Shown: one piece after another, positions 6,148 to 11,093 of the stretch
Layout: every line of letters starts with the position of its first letter
Position numbering within the stretch: position 1 is the stretch's first letter
DNA from: Gemmatimonadota bacterium
GTDB lineage: Bacteria; Gemmatimonadota; Gemmatimonadetes; Gemmatimonadales; GWC2-71-9
Assembly: GCA_025361465.1 (NCBI GenBank)
Contig: JANYAG010000278.1
Location: 1 to 11,093 of the forward strand
Reading direction: 5' to 3'
DNA length: 11,093 nt
Translations under genes and position numbers: made by a program
Notes under the pieces: model-generated
What the model was told of the DNA's origin: nothing
The model's database searches: none
The model's input: the letters and a program-made list of their open reading frames with translations, nothing else

Positions 6148-6821
6148 GCGGCCGTCGCCGAGGAGTCGTACACCAGGCGGCCATCGCGAAGCTCCAGCAC
6201 GCGATGCCCGGCCGCCCGGACCAGGTCGAGATCGTGGGTGGCCATCACCACGACCGTGCCAGCCGTGTTGATGTCGCACAGCAGCTGGAAGATGCCGCGG
6301 GTTGCCCGCTCATCGAGATTGCCGGTGGGCTCGTCGGCGAGCAGGACGGGCGGATCGTTGACGAGCGCCCGGGCGATCGCCACGCGCTGCTGTTCTCCCC
6401 CGGAGAGTTCGCGGGGGAACGACGCGGCCTTGGTCGAGAGTCCGACCTGATCAAGGACCCGGCGCACGCGATGGGGGATCACATCAGCCCGTGCGCCGGT
6501 GACCTCGAGGGCGAACGCGACGTTCTCCGCGGCGGTACGATCCTCGAGCAAACCGAAGTCCTGGAAGACCACGCCCAGCCGACGCCGGAGCCGCGGCACA
6601 TCATCGCGCCCGAGGGCGCTGATGGCGAAGCCGGAGACGCGCACGTCGCCCGCAGTCGGGCGCTCCTGGGCGTACATCAGCTTGAGCACGGTGGACTTGC
6701 CGGCACCCGAGTGCCCGGTCAGGAAGACGAACTCTCCACGCGGAATGTGGAAGCTCACCTCCTGCAGCACCGAATCGTCGCCGGGAGGGTACCGCTTGGA
6801 GACCTTGGTGAAGCGGATCAT
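6144..6821 (-). CDS. ftsE: Cell-division ATP-binding protein FtsE
   Basis: Cytoplasmic ATPase of the FtsEX complex. The 225 residues match the normal family length. Motifs in order: Walker A GHSGAGKS (36-43), Q-loop FQDFGLLEDRTAAENV (Gln87), signature LSGGEQQR (139-146), Walker B VLLADEPT (Asp163, Glu164) and H-loop ATHD (His196). The phrase FQDFGLL followed by TAAENVAFALEV is characteristic of FtsE rather than other MacB/LolD-type ATPases, and the neighbouring ftsX settles the identity. The same frame stays open to 8090 through the upstream gene, but MIRFTKVSKRYPPG is the usual FtsE beginning. The ATG overlaps the stop of the PLP-enzyme gene as ATGA. No good ribosome-binding site is visible. 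Confidence 0.97.
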   Translation of the reverse strand: MIRFTKVSKRYPPGDDSVLQEVSFHIPRGEFVFLTGHSGAGKSTVLKLMYAQERPTAGDVRVSGFAISALGRDDVPRLRRRLGVVFQDFGLLEDRTAAENVAFALEVTGARADVIPHRVRRVLDQVGLSTKAASFPRELSGGEQQRVAIARALVNDPPVLLADEPTGNLDERATRGIFQLLCDINTAGTVVVMATHDLDLVRAAGHRVLELRDGRLVYDSSATAA

Positions 6822-7987
6822 CGCGCTCGGACTGCTTCGAGGCCGAGCATCAGGTCGGCAATGATATCCGCGCTGTCCTCGCAACCGCAGGAGAGCCGGA
6901 GAAAGCCGTCCGGGATCCCGAGGGCGGCGCGCTCCTCCGGCGAGGCGGCCTTGTGCGACGTGAGGCGTGGCTCGGAGATCAGGGACTCGACGCCGGCGAG
7001 CGATGGGGCATGGGTGATCACCCGCAGCCGTGAGGCGAAGCGCTGGGCGGCGGCGGCGCCACCCTTGAGCACCAGCCCGACCAGCCCGCCGTAGCCGTCG
7101 AACAGCTTGGTGGCGAGGGCATGGTCGGGATGCGTGGCCAGTCCGGGATGGTGGACGGCCGCGAACTCCGCGCGCTGGCTCGCCCACTTGGCCACGGTCA
7201 ACGCGTTGCTGTTGGCGCGCTCGACGCGCAGGGCCAGCGTCTTCATGCCGCGCTCCGTGAGCCACGCTGCATGCGGATCGATCGATGGTCCCCAGACCCG
7301 CATCAGGCGGGTCACTTCGTCGATCACCGACGCGGTGCCGGCGACGGCGCCCGCGATGATGTCGCTGTGCCCGTTGAGAAACTTCGTGGCGCTGGTAATG
7401 ACGATGTCGGCGCCGTGTTCGAGTGGCCGGAAGTTCACGGGCGAGGCGAAGGTGGAGTCGACGATCAACGCGATGCCCTGGTCCTGCGTCACCTTGGCGA
7501 TGGCCGGGACATCGATCACCCGCAGCGTGGGATTGGTCAAGGCTTCGACAAAGATGGCGCGAGTGTTGGCATTGACCGCCTTGCGCCACGCCCGCTTCAT
7601 GTCCGGGTCGACATACGTCACCTCGATGCCGAGGCGGGCAAATTCGCTGTCGAAGAGGAGACGGGTGCCGCCGTAGATCCAGCGCGAGGACACCAGGTGG
7701 TCGCCGGGCCGCAACACGGCGAGGTGTGCCAGCGCGGTCGCGGCCATCCCGCTGGCGACGAAGATCGCCTGCTCGGCCCCCTCGAGCAGGGCGTACTTCC
7801 GGGCCAGGTCGACCTGGTTGGGATTGTTCCCATACCGGGTGTAGATCACTTCTTCGTCGCTGCCAACCGGGTTGCGGAAGGTGGCGCTTTGGTAGATCGG
7901 CATGACGGCCGGGGTCCAGTCGGCCTGGCGGCGGGGCCGGCCGTGGATCGAGAGCGTCGAGAGGCCTGGGCCAGTGCGCGGGGTCAT
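6818..7987 (-). CDS. PLP-dependent trans-sulfuration-family enzyme (cystathionine gamma-synthase/lyase or methionine gamma-lyase type)
   Basis: A cytosolic Cys/Met-metabolism PLP enzyme of 389 residues, the normal length. The Schiff-base lysine is Lys202 in SATKFLNGHSD. Asp177 in VDSTFASP pairs with the cofactor ring nitrogen. The phosphate-binding motif of the partner subunit appears as YTRYGNNPNQ (49-58), and the active-site tyrosine as WIYGG (Tyr105). Glu334 in GVESL sits where cystathionine lyases carry a substrate-selecting Glu. Arg364 in RLS should bind the substrate carboxylate. These marks do not separate synthase, lyase and methionine lyase, so I give no symbol. The start at 7987 has GGAG 7 bases upstream and overlaps the previous stop as ATGA. 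It sits between a regulator pair and ftsE, so it belongs to the division-linked operon. Its role there is unclear. Confidence 0.88.
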   Translation of the reverse strand: MTPRTGPGLSTLSIHGRPRRQADWTPAVMPIYQSATFRNPVGSDEEVIYTRYGNNPNQVDLARKYALLEGAEQAIFVASGMAATALAHLAVLRPGDHLVSSRWIYGGTRLLFDSEFARLGIEVTYVDPDMKRAWRKAVNANTRAIFVEALTNPTLRVIDVPAIAKVTQDQGIALIVDSTFASPVNFRPLEHGADIVITSATKFLNGHSDIIAGAVAGTASVIDEVTRLMRVWGPSIDPHAAWLTERGMKTLALRVERANSNALTVAKWASQRAEFAAVHHPGLATHPDHALATKLFDGYGGLVGLVLKGGAAAAQRFASRLRVITHAPSLAGVESLISEPRLTSHKAASPEERAALGIPDGFLRLSCGCEDSADIIADLMLGLEAVRAR

Positions 7988-8529
7988 GCGACAGCTCCGA
8001 ACTCGAAGGTGGCGTCGGGGTGGGCGAGGACGCAGCGGCGGGTTGCCAGCCCGTCCAGTGCCTCACGGGCGCGGGCTTCGCTCCAGCCAAGCTCGTGGGC
8101 GATGGCAGTGGCCGCCACGCGCCCGTGTTCGGTCAGGGCGCCGAACGCGGTGCGGCAGTCCTCGGAAATGGCCCCGAGCAGGAGTGGCTGGTCGGAGTCG
8201 AGCAGCACCGCGACCACCACGAGCCCCAGTCGCTGGAGCGCGTGTTCGATCGCCTCGGCGTGGTCGACGCCCACGCCGTGGAGCAGGACCCGCGGCACCG
8301 GCAGGTCGGCGCTGGCGACGATCAGCTTGGCGACCACTTCGTCGGCACAGGAGAAATCCACCAGCCCCACTTCGGAGAAGTCGAGGTGGGCATCACGGCC
8401 TGGGTGGTCGCGCAGCACCATGAGCAAACGGTCGCGCACCGCAGCTCCAGTCTGACGAGTGACCAGATCGCGGTATGGGGTGGCCACCGCTTCACGCAGG
8501 ATGATGTCGAGTCGAATGACCGAATTCAC
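7984..8529 (-). CDS. STAS-like (DUF4325-type) protein with C-terminal winged helix
   Basis: Function is not known. The 181-residue protein has a STAS-like N-terminal half. Residues 48-70, with HLDFSEVGLVDFSCADEVV, resemble the DUF4325 pattern of a hydrophobic strand, Asp-Phe-Ser and then a Ser/Phe-Ala-Asp-Glu helix start. Residues 120-175 look like a winged helix-turn-helix (GRVAATAIAHELGWSEARA, then DGLATRRCVL), usually a DNA-binding fold. There is no signal peptide. I chose the GTG at 8529 because AAGGAAG lies 7 bases before it and it overlaps the upstream stop as GTGA. The frame is open to 8619 but only shadows the neighbour. It follows a STAS-ATPase gene, so the two likely act together: a GHKL ATPase or kinase that may bind or phosphorylate a STAS partner that itself touches DNA. 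That role is inference. Confidence 0.7.
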   Translation of the reverse strand: MNSVIRLDIILREAVATPYRDLVTRQTGAAVRDRLLMVLRDHPGRDAHLDFSEVGLVDFSCADEVVAKLIVASADLPVPRVLLHGVGVDHAEAIEHALQRLGLVVVAVLLDSDQPLLLGAISEDCRTAFGALTEHGRVAATAIAHELGWSEARAREALDGLATRRCVLAHPDATFEFGAVA

Positions 8530-9422
8530 TCCGCCGCTTCCTTCGCTGGAATGATGATCGTCACCTGGGCGCCGGGAAACCAGGCCAGGTTGTCGGTGCG
8601 GGGTGGCTCGTCGTCCCACGACGGGGCGAAGGCAACCCGGGCGGTGCCGCTGCGAATCGAGATCTTTGCCTGCCAGCGCGAAAGGTAGCGCTTGATGCCA
8701 GCCAGACCCTGGCCGCGCCCGGGATCGCGGAAGCGCGAGATGCCATGGATCAGCGCCGATTCGAGCGCGGCGCCGTCACTCCACCGGTCGCCGATCCGCT
8801 TGGCCAAGGTGGCCTCGAGCGAGCGCCGGAAGCCGACCCCGGCGTCGCTGGTGGCGATCACCAGTGCCTTGCGACCGAGCCGCCGCCGGAAATTGTAGAC
8901 GTGCACCGCCACCCATCCCGAGGTGCCGGCATGCTCGACGATGTTCTGGCAGGCCTCGGAGAGCGACTGGCCGAAGCCGCCGACCACGCTCGCCTCGAGC
9001 CCGAGTTCCTTCTTGAGGATGCTGGTGGCGCGCTCGCCGATTCGGCCGACGACGTCCATGACATCATCCGCGTTGCGGATCATCGTGACCGGAAGGAGGA
9101 TGTCGTCCTGCTCGACCGGCTTGCGGCGCGGCACCTTGCCGTGCAGCTCGAAGAACTTCTCGGCGTGGTGCAGCAGCCCCGCCTTCGCCCAGTACGACGC
9201 CACCCCCTCGCCTTCGGGGAGCGCGAGGCGTGGCTGTGGTGCTCCGATCTCGGCGAGTGCCTGGCCGAGGGTCAGCAGGGCGACGAAGCCGACGGGCGAC
9301 GCCCACTCGGTCGCGTGCGCATCGACCAGGATACGCTGGTCGGGTGGCCAGGAGCCCAGATTGGCCGCCAGCTGGTCGATGCTGTGGTCGTCAAGATGTC
9401 CCGGCACGGGAACGACGCGCAT
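8526..9422 (-). CDS. STAS-like domain fused to GHKL (HATPase_c) ATPase
   Basis: Predicted cytoplasmic regulator of 298 residues. The first 95 residues resemble a STAS domain (ILVDAHATEWASPVGFVALL at 31-50). Ser42 lies near the phosphorylated serine of SpoIIAA-type proteins, but the alignment is uncertain. After a linker comes a GHKL ATP-binding domain: N-box SEACQNIVEHAG (154-166; Glu156, Asn160), G1 box SDAGVGF (192-198) and G2 box GRGQGL (235-240). There is no His dimerisation helix, so it is closer to SpoIIAB/RsbW anti-sigma kinases than to sensor histidine kinases. The domain order STAS then ATPase in one chain is unusual, because the two are usually separate partners. The start at 9422 overlaps the stop of the PfkB gene as TGATG and has no clear ribosome-binding site. 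Overlap with the next gene is 4 bases. No sigma factor gene is seen in the window. Confidence 0.8.
   Translation of the reverse strand: MRVVPVPGHLDDHSIDQLAANLGSWPPDQRILVDAHATEWASPVGFVALLTLGQALAEIGAPQPRLALPEGEGVASYWAKAGLLHHAEKFFELHGKVPRRKPVEQDDILLPVTMIRNADDVMDVVGRIGERATSILKKELGLEASVVGGFGQSLSEACQNIVEHAGTSGWVAVHVYNFRRRLGRKALVIATSDAGVGFRRSLEATLAKRIGDRWSDGAALESALIHGISRFRDPGRGQGLAGIKRYLSRWQAKISIRSGTARVAFAPSWDDEPPRTDNLAWFPGAQVTIIIPAKEAAE
8537..8543 (-). promoter_or_regulatory. Ribosome-binding site of the STAS/winged-helix gene
   Basis: AAGGAAG on the minus strand, 7 bases before the GTG at 8529 and inside the end of the STAS-ATPase gene. It fixes the unusual GTG start over the ATG at 8619, which would overlap the neighbour by 94 bases. 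Confidence 0.7.
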
Positions 9423-10381
9423 CAGGTAAGCACCAGGTCGCCGCGGAGGTAGCGCGAGAGGCCACCGGCACCGCGGAAGTTGACGTTGCGTGAGGCGGCG
9501 GCGTTGGCTGCCACCAGGGCGGTGGTGAGCTCGTCGCCGGCGAGCAGCCGGGCGCAGCAGGTGGCACCGAACACATCGCCGCAGCCGGTCGGGTCCGTGC
9601 CATCCGTGGCGGGGGCGGCGATCCGTTCGGTCCGGATCGTAGCGCCGGGCGATGCTGGCGTGCCACTCTGCAGGTCGGCCAGGGCGTTGAAGCCCGGCCG
9701 GGCGAAGTACGCCACGCCGCGCGGTCCCATCGTCACGTTGAGCAACGAGACGCCAACACCAATCGCCTCGGCCGCGACCACCAGTGGCTCGTCGCCCAAT
9801 TCCTGCAGCTCTTCCTGGTTCAACTGGACCATGTCAAAACACGAGAACCACGATGGCGCATCCGGCAGCGGCCGCAGGGCTCGCATGCCGTCCGCCCCCA
9901 TGCCCAGGAAGAGCGAGTGCAGGTCCACATAGATCGGCCCGTGGAAGCCGCGACGCAGTGCCTCCGCCGTGCCGAGCGACATCTCGAACCCCGAAATGAA
10001 ATTGACATAGAGCGCATCCAGGTCGCGAACCATCGGCCCGAGTTCCGGCCAGGTCCACGGTGGCACACCGCCGGACATCCGCTCGCACCGGCGCACGGTA
10101 TCAAGGTATCGGAGCGTAACTCGGTTGTTGGGAACGGGGACGGTGATGCAACGCCCTCCCGGCGTCAGTCGCTCCAGCGTCCCAAGGAACTCCGCGCCCG
10201 GGCCCGCGAGGTCGTCGCCAAGCTTGATGAGCGGGACCAGTTCCCATTCCGGCGGCAGCGCGGCGTCCATCGCGGCGAGGGCATAGGCAATGCCGCCCCA
10301 CTCCTCGGTCGGGAGCGCCAGCGGGTTTCGCCCGTGGATCTCATCCCACACCAGCGCGCCCAGCACTCCAATGCGCGGCAT
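9422..10381 (-). CDS. PfkB-family carbohydrate (sugar or nucleoside) kinase
   Basis: An ATP-dependent kinase of the ribokinase/PfkB superfamily, 319 residues, the normal length. The N-terminal glycine motif is EWGGIAYALAA (27-37). The C-terminal signature DPTGCGDVFGATCCARLLAG (263-282) contains the catalytic base Asp269 and the anion hole GCG, with Cys in place of the usual Ala. GVSLLNVTMGPRGVAYF (210-226) is the strand before the nucleotide site. The substrate cannot be told from the sequence; ribokinase, fructokinase and adenosine kinase-like activities are all possible. It follows the ROK kinase gene with a TGATG overlap and precedes the STAS-ATPase gene the same way. It may act in the same sugar route as the ROK enzyme. 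Confidence 0.88.
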   Translation of the reverse strand: MPRIGVLGALVWDEIHGRNPLALPTEEWGGIAYALAAMDAALPPEWELVPLIKLGDDLAGPGAEFLGTLERLTPGGRCITVPVPNNRVTLRYLDTVRRCERMSGGVPPWTWPELGPMVRDLDALYVNFISGFEMSLGTAEALRRGFHGPIYVDLHSLFLGMGADGMRALRPLPDAPSWFSCFDMVQLNQEELQELGDEPLVVAAEAIGVGVSLLNVTMGPRGVAYFARPGFNALADLQSGTPASPGATIRTERIAAPATDGTDPTGCGDVFGATCCARLLAGDELTTALVAANAAASRNVNFRGAGGLSRYLRGDLVLT

Positions 10382-11093
10382 CAGGCCAGTCCAGCAGCGC
10401 GCTGGTCGAGGAACGCCTTGGCGGCGCCGTAGACACCGGCAAGCCCGCCGAGGGCGCCGGGGACGATCTCACAGGCCTGCACCGCTGGCTTGAAGGCCCG
10501 GCGCGCGACCTCGTGCCGCAGCGGATCGAACAGTCGATCGCCCGCCCCGGTCACGCCCCCAACAATGACCACGAGGTCGGGGTTGAAGATGTTCAGCAGG
10601 GAGGCGATGCCGGCGGCGAGATACATGGCCGTTTCCCGCACCACTTCATGGGCGAGCTGGTCTCCCTGTTGTGCGGCCAAGTACACGGTCTGGGCCGTGA
10701 CCATCTTCAGGTCACCACCCACCATCTCGGCCAGCGTGCTCTCGGCCCCAGCCTCGATCTGCTCGGTTGCCCTGCTGGCGATCGCCGGGCCCGAGGCATA
10801 GGCCTCCAGGTGTCCATACGCTCCGCAACTGCAGCGGCGGCCGTTGAGGTCGATCGTCATGTGCCCGATCTCGCCGGCGGCATCGGAGGCGCCGTGGTAG
10901 AGCTTGCCGTCGATGACGATGCCACCACCGATCCCGGTGCCGATGGTGATTCCGATCACGTAGCGGGCGGTGCGAGCCGCCCCGATCCAACATTCGCCGA
11001 GGACGGCGCAATTGGCGTCGTTGTCGAGTGACGCCGCCAGCCCCAGCGGTTCGCTGAGCCGGGCGCGCAGCGGCATGTCGATCCAGCCGAGGT
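10381..11093 (-). CDS. ROK-family sugar kinase (glucokinase-like), 5' end missing
   Basis: A ROK kinase that phosphorylates glucose or an amino sugar with ATP. The visible 236 residues start in mid-protein at LGWID. The ATG at 11076 is an internal Met, and the frame is open to the right edge. LDNDANCAVLGE holds the catalytic Asp. IGTGIGGGIVIDG is the second phosphate-binding loop, and GEIGHM gives the zinc-binding His. The ROK zinc motif reads CSCGAYGHLEAYASG: the third cysteine of the usual CxCGxxGC is His. VVIVGGVTGAG near the C-terminus and a GLAGVYGAAK ending are typical of glucokinases. Roughly 80 residues, with the N-terminal ATP motif, are outside the window. The substrate is not settled. 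The gene overlaps the next by one base (TGATG). It is the most upstream visible member of an eight-gene run. Confidence 0.9.
   Translation of the reverse strand, partial: LGWIDMPLRARLSEPLGLAASLDNDANCAVLGECWIGAARTARYVIGITIGTGIGGGIVIDGKLYHGASDAAGEIGHMTIDLNGRRCSCGAYGHLEAYASGPAIASRATEQIEAGAESTLAEMVGGDLKMVTAQTVYLAAQQGDQLAHEVVRETAMYLAAGIASLLNIFNPDLVVIVGGVTGAGDRLFDPLRHEVARRAFKPAVQACEIVPGALGGLAGVYGAAKAFLDQRAAGLA

Noticed and set aside
6148..6279. N-terminal extension of FtsX by 44 residues
   Set aside because: The extension is Arg/Gly-rich shadow sequence of ftsE. MNLLWREAILSF is the usual family start.
4906..6450. Long plus-strand open frame (514 codons) opposite ftsE, ftsX and envC
   Set aside because: It reads as a low-complexity Arg/Ser/His/Glu-rich mixture with no motifs. 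The minus-strand genes fully explain the region. Antisense frames of this size are common in GC-rich DNA.
6822..8090. N-terminal extension of FtsE to a 648-residue protein
   Set aside because: The extra residues are an out-of-frame reading of the PLP enzyme. MIRFTKVSKRYPPG is the normal FtsE start and overlaps the previous stop as ATGA.
7121..8455. Long plus-strand open frame (444 codons) opposite the PLP enzyme and STAS/winged-helix genes
   Set aside because: No recognisable domain. It crosses a gene boundary on the other strand, and its composition is that of a mirror of the real genes.
1..11093. tRNA, rRNA, CRISPR, insertion sequence, prophage or horizontally acquired island
   Set aside because: No cloverleaf-like, repeat-spacer, transposase or integrase signal was seen. 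Base composition and codon use look uniform across the genes.

Overview
The window is GC-rich DNA, densely coding, and encodes a lipoprotein with a lipobox, an outer-membrane beta-barrel candidate and the FtsE/FtsX/EnvC divisome machinery. The host is therefore a diderm (Gram-negative-type) bacterium. A Gemmatimonadota-like organism is my best guess from overall style, but the sequence alone does not prove it. I found no rRNA, tRNA, CRISPR array, insertion sequence or phage gene. No gene-free stretch exceeds about 100 bases.

Left part (1-2611, all minus strand). Reading leftwards from 2611: endonuclease IV (nfo), a 31-base gap, a small outer-membrane beta-barrel protein, and a metzincin-like lipoprotein metalloprotease whose start overlaps the barrel gene stop (TGATG). 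A 92-base gap follows, then the first 106 codons of a GTP-dependent phosphoenolpyruvate carboxykinase that runs off the left edge.

Middle (2592-4058, plus strand). A single diguanylate cyclase gene has a degenerate receiver domain, a GAF-like middle and an intact GGEEF domain with an inhibitory RxxD site. Its start codon lies 20 bases inside the divergently read nfo gene. Its stop is three bases from the convergent envC stop.

Right part (4062-11093, all minus strand). Eight genes are packed head to tail, each overlapping the next by 1, 4 or 8 bases. In reading order from the right edge they are: a ROK sugar kinase (5' end missing), a PfkB-type sugar kinase, a STAS-like/GHKL-ATPase protein, a DUF4325-like STAS/winged-helix protein, a PLP-dependent trans-sulfuration-family enzyme, ftsE, ftsX and envC. 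FtsE (ATPase), FtsX (membrane subunit) and EnvC (degenerate LytM amidase activator) form one division-linked peptidoglycan-remodelling machine. The novelty candidate is the two-gene STAS-ATPase / STAS-winged-helix pair. It looks like a partner-switch variant and is translationally coupled to sugar kinases on one side and, through the PLP enzyme, to the FtsEX-EnvC genes on the other.
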